NCBI GenBank assembly: GCA_002373325.1
Contig: DFKI01000063.1
Span: 1-8,151 of the forward strand
Reading direction: 5' to 3'
Source of the DNA: Treponema sp. UBA3649
GTDB taxonomy: Bacteria > Spirochaetota > Spirochaetia > Treponematales > Treponemataceae
DNA length: 8,151 nt
The translations under genes and the position numbers were made by a program. The notes below the pieces were generated by a model that did not search any database, was not told the DNA's origin, and saw only the letters and a program-made list of their open reading frames with translations. Positions 1-5,568 of this stretch are shown here, one piece after another (position 1 is the first letter of the stretch; each line of letters starts with the position of its first letter).

Positions 1-727
1 TGTTGGGCATCTGGAGCATGGAGGTTCCGAGTCCCTGTGAGACAAGCCCGCCCCATTTGTTCTCGCGGAAAGACATGACAGCAAATCCAATCATGTTTGC
101 AGAGCATCCCGCCACCGCAGCTCCTCCTGCAAGACCCACGAGACCGAGTGCCGAGCAGATTGCCGCAGATGAGATTGGGAGCGTGAGGACGATTCCCACA
201 ATCACCGAGACGATGATTCCCATGACGAAGGGATGCAGGTTCGTCGCCCACATAATCACCTTGCCCACTGAGGATGCAGCGAGCCCGATCCATTTTGCAG
301 TGAGGACAGCGAGTATGGCTCCCGAGAGGATTGTCACGATCGGAGTTACGAGAATGTCAACCTTTGTTTTTTTGGAGACCAGGTTTCCGAGTTCAGCCGC
401 TATGATTGCGATAATCAGGACGGAGAAAGGACCTCCCGCCCCGCCGAGTGTGTTTGCCGCAGAACCGACCGCCGCAAGTGAAAAAAGGACAAGCCCCGAA
501 GATTTGAGCGCGTAACCGATTGCGATTGCCATTGCGGCACCCACCACATGAGCGTCCGTCGCGAAATTTCCAGCGTCAACCAAAAACTGGAAGACAGGAT
601 TTACATTGAGCTTCAAGAGCACTTGTCCCAGTGTCTTTACGATGGTTCCGACCAAAAGCGACGCAAAAAGTCCGTGGGCCATGCCGCCCAGTGCATCTAT
701 AAAATAACGCTTTACAAATTTGTTCAT
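1..727 (-). CDS. PTS EIIC-like membrane protein (PF13303 type), 3' end outside window
   Basis: The first 242 residues of a very hydrophobic protein are visible; the rest lies beyond the left edge. It starts MNKFVKRYFIDALGGMAHGL and has several glycine/alanine-rich membrane segments (about residues 12-38, 60-85, 98-115, 125-145, 165-200, 203-220). Family-typical stretches include VSKKTKVDILVTP (118-130), LTLPISSAAICSALGL (181-196) and the FREN...GLGTSMLQMPN stretch ending at 242. I recognise these as the EIIC-like family PF13303, usually about 340 residues, predicted to be a sugar-type PTS permease; substrates are mostly unknown. No EIIA or EIIB partner is in the window. The ATG sits 10 bases after the hisB stop, and its ribosome site (AAGGAA, 734-739 read on the minus strand) overlaps that stop, so it should be co-transcribed and perhaps translationally coupled with hisB. 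The family call is firm; transport function is inferred. Confidence 0.85.
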   Translation of the reverse strand, partial: MNKFVKRYFIDALGGMAHGLFASLLVGTIVKTLGQVLLKLNVNPVFQFLVDAGNFATDAHVVGAAMAIAIGYALKSSGLVLFSLAAVGSAANTLGGAGGPFSVLIIAIIAAELGNLVSKKTKVDILVTPIVTILSGAILAVLTAKWIGLAASSVGKVIMWATNLHPFVMGIIVSVIVGIVLTLPISSAAICSALGLVGLAGGAAVAGCSANMIGFAVMSFRENKWGGLVSQGLGTSMLQMPN

Positions 728-737
728 ATTGAATTCC

Positions 738-1358
738 TTAAACTATGATTCCCTTGGTGGATGGAATGGCTCCGTTCCGCCTAGGGTCAATCTCCACGGC
801 TGCCCTGATTGCTCTGGACGCTGCCTTGAAAAGTCCCTCCATTTTGTGATGGTCGGACCTTCCCCGGATTGTGTCCAGGTGGAGGTTGCATCTCGCTCCG
901 TTTACGAATCCCTGCCAGAAATCCTCAAAGCAGTCGGTCTGAAAACTTGCCTGCTTTCCCTCGGGACTGATTGAGACAAGGGGGATTCCCGTAAGCTGTG
1001 CGTTGCAAACCAGAAAAGAGCGGCCTCCGAAATCCACGCTTGCCTGAAGAAGGCTTTCGTCCATTGGGTAGATGAAAAATCCTGAGCGGTAGATTCCGGC
1101 GCAGTTTCCGAGTGCCTTCGCAAAACACATTCCGAGCGCGATCCCGGTGTCCTCAATCAAGTGATGCTGGTCAACGTGCAGATCTCCTTCGAGTGTGCCC
1201 GAGAGGTCGAACATTCCGTGCTTGCAGAAAGCCTGGAGCATGTGGTCAAAAAATCCGATGGGGTTTCTGACCGAGCATTTTCCGCTTCCGTCCAGATTCA
1301 GCGTAAGATTAATCTGCGTCTCAAAAGTGTTCCTTTCCACAGATGCGATTCTTTCCAT
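738..1358 (-). CDS. hisB: Imidazoleglycerol-phosphate dehydratase HisB (monofunctional)
   Basis: This 206-residue cytoplasmic enzyme dehydrates imidazole glycerol phosphate to imidazole acetol phosphate in histidine synthesis. The family's manganese-binding pattern is present twice: FFDHML (36-41) with DQHHLIEDTGIALG (63-76), and in the second half SDHHKMEG (168-175). Other family marks are R-N-T-x-E-T at the start (9-14), LNLDGSGKCSV (20-30), GIYRSGFFIYPMDESL (88-103) and the C-terminal PSTKG (199-203). Length fits the monofunctional enzyme; no HisN-type phosphatase domain is fused. The start is supported by a strong GGAGGA site four bases upstream of the ATG. It lies 18 bases after hisG and 10 bases before the EIIC gene, so the three form one operon. 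N-P-I-G-F-F replaces the more usual T-G-I/V-x-F-F, which is a mild variation only. Confidence 0.96.
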   Translation of the reverse strand: MERIASVERNTFETQINLTLNLDGSGKCSVRNPIGFFDHMLQAFCKHGMFDLSGTLEGDLHVDQHHLIEDTGIALGMCFAKALGNCAGIYRSGFFIYPMDESLLQASVDFGGRSFLVCNAQLTGIPLVSISPEGKQASFQTDCFEDFWQGFVNGARCNLHLDTIRGRSDHHKMEGLFKAASRAIRAAVEIDPRRNGAIPSTKGIIV

Positions 1359-1376
1359 TTTGTCCTCCGAAGGATT

Positions 1377-2249
1377 TCAGATCATCACTTTTCTGAGCTC
1401 GTACTCAACGATGTCGCTCGCACCCTCTGCCTGTAATTTCGGAAGCAGGGTAGGCACGTCCGATTTTTTCACGGCGATTTTGATTGCGTATCCGTTTCCG
1501 CCGAAGAGGGGACTCACCGTGGGACTCTTCATTGACGGGAGGGCTTTTACGAGCGCGTCGAATTTTTCCTCGGAGACATTCATCTCAAGCATGACCCTTG
1601 AGCGCGCGTTGAGGACTGTCTGGAAGAGCATCTTGAGCTCCATGATTTTCTGTCTTTTCTCAGGATTCTGCATCGCTGTCTTTGAGGCGTACATCCTTGT
1701 GGAGGATTCCATGAGCGTGTCCACAATCTTGAGTTTGTTTGCCTTGAGCGATGAGCCCGTGCTCGTGTTGTCAATGAGAATCTGGGCGATGGAGTCCTCG
1801 TTGTCCTGGACGAATCCCTCGCTGGTTCCCCAAGTCCTGAAAAGAGTGCCGTCAATCTTCTTGTCCTGCACCCACTTCCGGCTCAAAGTCTGATATTCCG
1901 TCGCGATTGTCACCGGCTTGGAGATGATTTTCTGGAAGTCGTATGCCTCGGGAATGGCCGCCACAATGCGAACGGGGTCGAATCCCAGGTCCATGATTTC
2001 TTCCACATCATCCTGCACTTCGTTCTCGTACACCCAGTCCTTGCCGGAAAAACCAACGTCCGCCTTGTCCGTCGCGAGAAGGCAGCTTACAATCTGGGGC
2101 TTTACGACCTGAAACGCAAGGTCATCCTGATTTGTGATGGGGAAGTATGTGCGGTCGGGCAGGTAGATTGAAATGCCCACGTCGCTCAGAAGCTCATAGA
2201 CCGACTCGTAAATTCTTCCTTTGGCCAATAAAATCTTTAACTTTTCCAT
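1377..2249 (-). CDS. hisG: ATP phosphoribosyltransferase HisG, long form
   Basis: This 290-residue enzyme couples ATP and PRPP, the first and committed step of histidine synthesis. The N-terminus MEKLKILLAKGRIYESVYEL matches the family start. The PRPP-binding loop is ILIDNTSTGSSLKANKL (157-173). About 75 C-terminal residues (215-290, including SPLFGGNGYAIKIAV) match the ACT-like regulatory domain of long-form HisG, so this enzyme should be feedback-inhibited by histidine and should not need HisZ. The start codon has no Shine-Dalgarno sequence: only six bases separate it from the -10 box of the likely promoter, so the transcript is probably leaderless. The first Met fits family alignments from memory and no better start is seen. 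hisB follows 18 bases downstream. No other his gene is in the window. Confidence 0.96.
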   Translation of the reverse strand: MEKLKILLAKGRIYESVYELLSDVGISIYLPDRTYFPITNQDDLAFQVVKPQIVSCLLATDKADVGFSGKDWVYENEVQDDVEEIMDLGFDPVRIVAAIPEAYDFQKIISKPVTIATEYQTLSRKWVQDKKIDGTLFRTWGTSEGFVQDNEDSIAQILIDNTSTGSSLKANKLKIVDTLMESSTRMYASKTAMQNPEKRQKIMELKMLFQTVLNARSRVMLEMNVSEEKFDALVKALPSMKSPTVSPLFGGNGYAIKIAVKKSDVPTLLPKLQAEGASDIVEYELRKVMI

Positions 2250-2255
2250 GCTTGG

Positions 2256-2284
2256 ATTGTACAGGATTCGGGGAAAAAATTCAA
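2256..2284 (-). promoter_or_regulatory. Promoter of the hisG-hisB-EIIC operon, probably leaderless
   Basis: Read on the minus strand, a -35 box TTGAAT (2284-2279), a 17-base spacer and a -10 box TACAAT (2261-2256) precede the hisG ATG (2249) by only six bases (CCAAGC). The expected transcription start therefore falls on or beside the A of the ATG. No ribosome-binding sequence fits in between. This is inferred from consensus matching, not from transcript data. Confidence 0.65.
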
Positions 2285-2330
2285 CAGGTGGAAAAAGAAC
2301 TCCGTCCGCATGAAATGGTGTGTGCGTGCA

Positions 2331-2376
2331 AAGTGTCGTGTCATGTGCGTGAGAAGTGACGTGTCATTCCCGTGCG
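2331..2376. repeat. Degenerate 23-bp tandem repeat, two copies
   Basis: Positions 2331-2353 and 2354-2376 are adjacent 23-bp units that agree at 18 of 23 places; both begin AAGTG, then share CGTGTCAT and CGTG. The GTGTGCGTGCA just to the left (about 2320-2330) may be a further decayed copy. The second unit runs into the left arm of the REP-like hairpin at 2366-2389. This looks like an older duplication of REP-flanking sequence. Confidence 0.5.
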
Positions 2377-2431
2377 GCGACACGGGAATCCCTTTAAAAA
2401 AGAGATTGCCGGGTCGAGCCCGGCAATGACA
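2362..2431. repeat. Pair of inverted REP-like hairpins (BIME-like element)
   Basis: There are two perfect 9-bp stem-loops: ATTCCCGTG/CACGGGAAT (2366-2374 and 2381-2389, 6-base loop) and ATTGCCGGG/CCCGGCAAT (2405-2413 and 2419-2427, 5-base loop). They face each other across CCCTTTAAAAAAGAG. The outer flanks are also inverted: TGTCATT (2362-2368) on the left and AATGACA (2425-2431) on the right, and the outer 13 bases agree at 11 of 13 places. Short GC-rich hairpins opening with TGTCATT and closing with GGAATC or GCAATC are typical of dispersed intergenic palindromes in many bacteria. That these two are mobile is inference. Confidence 0.65.
2396..2427 (-). terminator. Rho-independent terminator of the small exported-protein gene
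   Basis: On the minus strand the second REP-like hairpin (ATTGCCGGG, loop CTCGA, CCCGGCAAT) is followed by CTC and six T residues (complement of A2396-A2401). It lies about 90 bases after the stop at 2519 and upstream of the his promoter, so it fits as a terminator separating the two minus-strand units. A REP element has apparently taken on this role. Confidence 0.7.
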
Positions 2432-2498
2432 AGTTACGGTTAATCCGGCAATGACAAGTTACGGTTAATCCGGCAATGACAAGTTACGGTTAATCCGG
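2420..2498. repeat. Perfect 25-bp tandem repeat, three copies
   Basis: The unit begins CCGGCAATGACAAG and ends TTACGGTTAAT. Copies at 2420-2444, 2445-2469 and 2470-2494 are identical, followed by a 4-base partial copy (2495-2498). The first half of each unit equals the right arm and flank of the adjacent REP-like hairpin, so the array seems to have grown by duplicating the REP edge. Identity of all copies suggests recent expansion. The spacing is contiguous with no unique spacers, so it is not a CRISPR array. Confidence 0.95.
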
Positions 2499-2518
2499 AT
2501 GTGAGAAGCGGTTGGAAA

Positions 2519-2965
2519 TCAGAAGCTCACGTTCACGAAATATGCGTAGTGGGTAAAATCAACCTCGTCAGCGCAGTGTGTGAAAATCAGCCAGACTCCC
2601 ATGGAGCTGTTTATGACATCCACGTTTCTGATTGCCATGACCATGTAAATCTCGTTGTTGTCTATAGCCTCTTTTTCGATGAGGTAATCTTCCACGGTGG
2701 AAATCATATCCTTTTCCTCGTCGGTGCAAGAATCATCCGTCAGCTGGTAAAATTCCTCTATGGAAGCCTCGTTTCCAAGGCTCATCTCAAGCATGGACAA
2801 AAAGTAATCCTCAGTGATTTCCTCAAAGGTCTCCGCGAATTCCTCCTGCGATGCCTCTCCTATGCACTCGGAGTACATAAAGTTCGACTGGTCGATTGCG
2901 GATGCGGATGCGATTGCAAAAATCATTACGGCGGCAAGGGTTAAAAATCTTCTCAATGCTTTCAT
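2519..2965 (-). CDS. Small exported protein of unknown function
   Basis: I do not recognise a family for this 148-residue protein. It opens with a clear Sec signal peptide: MKALRR, a hydrophobic core LTLAAVMIFAIAS, and an A-S-A cleavage site at about 23/24. There is no lipobox cysteine, so a soluble periplasmic or secreted product of about 125 residues is likely. The mature part is very acidic up to about residue 105 (many Glu/Asp in 37-51, 70-84 and 86-106), then turns hydrophobic and aromatic (MGVWLIFTH 122-130, DFTHYAYFVNVSF at the end). Three cysteines (34, 80, 131) are present, so at most one disulphide pair. The ATG has a strong GGAGGT site six bases upstream, which supports the start. 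No clear promoter was found in 2966-3120; it may be read from fabV through a weak terminator. Confidence 0.8.
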   Translation of the reverse strand: MKALRRFLTLAAVMIFAIASASAIDQSNFMYSECIGEASQEEFAETFEEITEDYFLSMLEMSLGNEASIEEFYQLTDDSCTDEEKDMISTVEDYLIEKEAIDNNEIYMVMAIRNVDVINSSMGVWLIFTHCADEVDFTHYAYFVNVSF

Positions 2966-3125
2966 ATAGAACCTCCATAAAAGCGGGGCTGAAACGGATG
3001 CTTAGGCATTCTTTCTTCCATGTAAACACTCATGCTTACGGAATGTTACAGGATGCCCAAGTTTCTTGTACCGGCCAAGGAATGCTCCCCAACCGGAATC
3101 AGTCTGATTTTTTTTAGGGAACCTC

Positions 3126-3148
3126 AAAAAACTTCAGTTTTTCGAAGT
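3126..3148 (-). terminator. Weak Rho-independent terminator after fabV
   Basis: Six bases past the fabV stop, the minus strand reads ACTTC, an 8-base loop, GAAGT and then six or more T residues (stem 3148-3144 with 3135-3131). The stem has only five A/T-rich pairs, so termination may be partial and allow read-through into the small exported gene. A longer imperfect stem (3144-3152 with 3117-3125) overlaps it but is not followed by T residues. Confidence 0.5.
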
Positions 3149-3153
3149 GCCCT

Positions 3154-4380
3154 TTAGTCTATGCTTCTCATATCGGCCAAATCAGCCTCGTAGTCAACTC
3201 CCTCCACGTCAAATCCGTTGATGTTCAGGAAGTCGTGGCGGAGTCCCTCAAGGTCGGTTGTCTCTGCTACATTCTCGGCAGTGACCGTCGGCATGATTTT
3301 GTCAACTTCGGCCTGTACCTTTGGATCAAGCTCCCAGTCATCGATGCGGATTCTGTTCTCCTCGTCAACAGGAACCTTTCCCGCGGCACTGTTTTCTCCG
3401 GTAAAGAGACGCTCGGCAAAAAGACGCTCCATCTGCTCGATGCATCCCTCGTGGGTTCCCTGCTTTTTCATCACCTTGAAGAGCACTCCGAGATAGAGGG
3501 AGATAATAGGGATGACTGCGGATGAACGGGTAACGAGTCCCTTGTTCACGCTCACGTAAGCTGCCCCGCCAAGCTCCTTCAAAGAAGCGTCAATGTCCTT
3601 CGCTCTCTTCTCCAAATCCTTTTTCGCCTCGCCGATTGTTCCGTCGCGGTAAATTGCATGGCTTAAAGACGGTCCGATGTAAGAGTATGCGACCGTGCGG
3701 CATCCTTCTGCGAGAACACCTGCGTCCTTGAGCTGCTTCATCCATCTTTCCCAGTCCTCACCGCCCATGACCTTCACCGTGTTGGGGATGTCGTCACCTT
3801 CCGCGGGTTCTGTGCTCGCCTGGGTGATTGTTCCTGTCATCATGTCGAGTGCGGCACCTGCGTAAACTTTGCCGATTGGTTTAATCACTGACTTGTACAT
3901 GACCTTTGTGTCGGGATCAACGCGTACCGGGCTTGCAAGGCTGTAAATCACAAGGTCAAATTTGCGTCCCCATGATTTTACGGTCTCGATGATTTTTGCC
4001 CTTGTCTCATCTGCGAATGCGTCGGCGTTGAAAGTTTCGGATTTCAGACCTGCAGCCTTTGCCTCCCTGTCAAACTCAAGGTTGTTGTACCATCCGGGGG
4101 TACCGTATTTCTTTTCGCTCGCTTCCTTTTCAAAAGAGACACCGATTGTGTCCGCTCCGTACTCAAATGCCGCGCTGATTCTGCTTGCGAGTCCATAGCC
4201 TGTGGAGCATCCGAGAACCAGAACTGTCTTAGGACCGTTTCCACCCTCACTTACAGATTTTGTACCGCGCTTTGCTTTCTGGGATTTTACATAGGCAATC
4301 TGGCGGGCTGTCTCCTTTGCGCATCCGATGGGGTGAGCGTTAATGCAGATGTTGCTGCGAATCATTGGTTTTACGACCAT
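3154..4380 (-). CDS. fabV: NADH-dependent trans-2-enoyl-CoA/enoyl-ACP reductase (FabV/TER)
   Basis: This 408-residue cytoplasmic enzyme reduces the 2,3 double bond of enoyl thioesters. In Treponema denticola the homologue (TER) reduces crotonyl-CoA to butyryl-CoA irreversibly; in other bacteria FabV serves as enoyl-ACP reductase in fatty acid synthesis. Visible marks are the conserved N-terminus MVVKPMIRSNICINAHPIGC, the dinucleotide-binding loop VLGCSTGYGLASRI (55-68), VSFEK (81-85) and KYGTPGWYNN (91-100), YSLASPVR (146-153), and the active-site pair Tyr244-x8-Lys253 in IYRDGTIGEAK. SVNKGLVTRSSAVIP (277-291) and RIRIDDWEL (343-351) are also family-typical. Length fits the family. The ATG has an AGGAG site seven bases upstream. 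Between acyl-CoA and acyl-ACP roles, similarity to TER favours acyl-CoA. It is preceded by a consensus promoter and a candidate operator. Confidence 0.96.
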   Translation of the reverse strand: MVVKPMIRSNICINAHPIGCAKETARQIAYVKSQKAKRGTKSVSEGGNGPKTVLVLGCSTGYGLASRISAAFEYGADTIGVSFEKEASEKKYGTPGWYNNLEFDREAKAAGLKSETFNADAFADETRAKIIETVKSWGRKFDLVIYSLASPVRVDPDTKVMYKSVIKPIGKVYAGAALDMMTGTITQASTEPAEGDDIPNTVKVMGGEDWERWMKQLKDAGVLAEGCRTVAYSYIGPSLSHAIYRDGTIGEAKKDLEKRAKDIDASLKELGGAAYVSVNKGLVTRSSAVIPIISLYLGVLFKVMKKQGTHEGCIEQMERLFAERLFTGENSAAGKVPVDEENRIRIDDWELDPKVQAEVDKIMPTVTAENVAETTDLEGLRHDFLNINGFDVEGVDYEADLADMRSID

Positions 4381-4450
4381 TTTTTTCTCCTGAAATTAAA
4401 ATTGGTGCGTCCGGAAACAGAATTCCTTGCACCTCGAAAAACTCATTCCG

Positions 4451-4479
4451 ATTATAATTATTTCGACAAAATCTGTCAA
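4451..4479 (-). promoter_or_regulatory. Perfect-consensus sigma-70 promoter of fabV
   Basis: The minus strand carries TTGACA (4479-4474), a 17-base spacer and TATAAT (4456-4451), an exact match to the consensus in both boxes and spacing. The expected start near 4444 gives a leader of about 65 bases with an AGGAG site before the fabV ATG. The promoter begins 21 bases after the stop of the HlyIII-family gene, so fabV has its own transcript. Confidence 0.85.
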
Positions 4480-4488
4480 TCTGTCGAA
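4462..4488. promoter_or_regulatory. Candidate operator over the fabV -35 box
   Basis: A perfect 7-bp inverted repeat, TTCGACA (4462-4468) and TGTCGAA (4482-4488) with 13 bases between, covers the -35 box and part of the spacer of the fabV promoter. Inside it lies an 8-bp direct repeat, AATCTGTC twice (4470-4485). The core pattern GACA-N13-TGTC recurs at the methyltransferase-tetR promoter (5551-5571). Position and symmetry suggest repressor binding; the regulator is unproven. Confidence 0.5.
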
Positions 4489-4500
4489 TTGATTGCAGTC

Positions 4501-5355
4501 CTAAATCAGATAGAGGACGCTGAAAAAGTGAAGGACGCTGCCTCCCATCGCAAGGACGTGGAAAATGCAGTTGCCGAGCGGGAATCTCCGCAGAAGGAAG
4601 AAAAATCCCCCCGCCGTATAGACGATTCCACCCACGAGAAGCAGAATCATGCTGTGTGACGGAATGTCTCCCGCAGTCTGGCATAAGGCAAAAAGCAGCC
4701 ATCCGAGGGCAAGGTAGATTATGAATGAGAGCGGACTCAAGCTCCTTCCGAACACCGCGTAAAGTGCGCACAGGATTGCGATAATGCTCCAGAGCACGAT
4801 GAAAACCGTAAGCCCCTTGTTCCCGAATCTCGTGAGAAGAAAAGGCGTGTATGTTCCTCCGATCAAAGTGAAGATTGCGATGTGCGTGAGGATGGAGAAA
4901 ACCTTCCTTGCGCCATAGGGAATCAACGAGTGGTATAGGGTGGACATCATGTAGAGAATGAAAAGCGTTGCCCCGAAGATTGCGAAACTTGTCACATAGA
5001 CGCTTCTTGCTTCCGGAGGTGATTTTAGACATGCCCTTACGACAAGAAGAACGATTGCCGCCGCACACAATCCTGCACCGATTCCGTGTGAGATTGCGTT
5101 GAAAAGCTCCTCTCCCATGCTTAACGGACGTGCCTGCCTTGAGCTGTAGTTAATCCGTGCGTTTTCCTTTTGTATGCGCAGATTTTTTCTCTGCTCCCTT
5201 TCCTCTTCCTTCTCCCGTATTCTCTCGGGATTTTCGTCGTACTGTATTCTAAGCTCCCGGATTTTTTCCTTGGCCTGTTGCTTCACTGTTTTAATCGCAG
5301 CCTTCTTTTTTGCCGCGAGTGATTTTCTTCTTATTTTAGCAGATATGTCCGCCAT
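4501..5355 (-). CDS. Hemolysin III/TrhA-like (PAQR) membrane protein with N-terminal charged extension
   Basis: This 284-residue protein has a hemolysin III family domain from about residue 77 (PLSMGEELFNAISHGIGAGL) with seven likely membrane helices. Family motifs are SHG (89-91), Ser138-x3-His142 in STLYHS, and IGGTYTPF (165-172). Two signature sites differ from the usual pattern: the Asp of the L-D-H motif is Thr157 (ILTHIAIF), and the first His of the C-terminal H-x3-H is Asn262 (NCIFH); His276 remains. Residues 1-76 are an added, highly charged Lys/Arg/Glu helix-like segment, likely cytoplasmic and perhaps a coiled coil; typical members have about 210-220 residues. I chose the ATG at 5355 because GGAGG lies six bases upstream. 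An in-frame TTG at 5385, with a GAGGTG upstream, would add ten residues. Bacterial members are linked to membrane homeostasis; haemolysis should not be assumed. Confidence 0.88.
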   Translation of the reverse strand: MADISAKIRRKSLAAKKKAAIKTVKQQAKEKIRELRIQYDENPERIREKEEEREQRKNLRIQKENARINYSSRQARPLSMGEELFNAISHGIGAGLCAAAIVLLVVRACLKSPPEARSVYVTSFAIFGATLFILYMMSTLYHSLIPYGARKVFSILTHIAIFTLIGGTYTPFLLTRFGNKGLTVFIVLWSIIAILCALYAVFGRSLSPLSFIIYLALGWLLFALCQTAGDIPSHSMILLLVGGIVYTAGGFFFLLRRFPLGNCIFHVLAMGGSVLHFFSVLYLI

Positions 5356-5378
5356 GATTTTCCTCCGAGCTTTATCCG

Positions 5379-5436
5379 GTTTCAAAAGTCTGTCACCTCT
5401 GAAACTTTCTCCTTTCTCTTTTATGAAAGCAGTTTC
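5379..5436 (-). promoter_or_regulatory. Leader of the HlyIII-like gene with two mutually exclusive hairpins
   Basis: On the minus strand, in 5' to 3' order, the leader holds GAAACT (5436-5431), AGTTTC (5406-5401) and TGAAAC (5384-5379). The middle segment, as AGTTTC or GTTTCA, can pair with the first (6 bp) or with the third (6 bp, 15-base loop) but not both. The second loop contains GAGGTGA. The stems are short and AT-rich, so a regulatory role is only a possibility. Confidence 0.3.
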
Positions 5437-5441
5437 CTTCT

Positions 5442-5469
5442 ATTATCTCATATTTTTGGAGTTTGTAAA
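5442..5469 (-). promoter_or_regulatory. Promoter of the HlyIII-like gene
   Basis: The minus strand carries TTTACA (5469-5464), a 16-base spacer and GATAAT (5447-5442); each box matches five of six consensus bases. The expected start near 5435 gives a leader of about 80 bases ending in the GGAGG site before the ATG at 5355. It is divergent from the promoter of the methyltransferase gene, with about 70 bases between the two -35 boxes. Confidence 0.6.
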
Positions 5470-5539
5470 GGTGAAAAATGAAAATTGTGGACGGACTCCG
5501 GGATTTTCTCAGTGGATGGTGGGAAAATCAAGTCCCCAC

Positions 5540-5568
5540 TTGATTAAAATGACAAAAAGTGTTAAAGT
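5540..5568 (+). promoter_or_regulatory. Promoter of the methyltransferase-tetR operon, probably leaderless
   Basis: TTGATT (5540-5545), a 17-base spacer and TAAAGT (5563-5568; four of six -10 bases) stand just before the methyltransferase ATG at 5575, with six bases (GTCAAC) between. The transcription start should fall at or next to the ATG, and no Shine-Dalgarno sequence is visible. Spacing is identical to that of the hisG promoter, which strengthens both calls. Confidence 0.5.

Noticed and set aside
3..515. Plus-strand open frame of 170 codons
   Set aside because: It is antisense to the EIIC gene, whose minus-strand frame shows membrane segments and family motifs; the plus frame has no ribosome site or recognisable domain.
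1195..1893. Plus-strand open frame of 232 codons
   Set aside because: It lies opposite hisB and hisG, both firmly identified; its length reflects codon bias on the other strand.
2420..2498. CRISPR array
   Set aside because: The 25-bp units are contiguous with no unique spacers, and there are no cas genes nearby.
2998..3038. Direct repeat ATGCTTA, twice 34 bases apart upstream of the small exported gene
   Set aside because: Seven bases is too short to support an operator without comparison, and no promoter is clear there.
3098..3117. Plus-strand terminator (AATCAG-T-CTGATT followed by T residues)
   Set aside because: The palindrome leaves at most a 3-base loop on a 5-bp AT-rich stem, and no plus-strand gene lies upstream.
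4451..4468. Rex (NADH-sensing repressor) site at the fabV promoter
   Set aside because: The stretch resembles TTGTTAA-N4-TTAACAA at only about 9 of 14 fixed positions; the 7-bp dyad is a better explanation.
4340..5068. Minus-strand open frame of 242 codons overlapping the HlyIII-like gene
   Set aside because: It is a shifted frame of the HlyIII-like gene, rich in His, Arg and Pro without motifs, and it runs across the fabV promoter into fabV.
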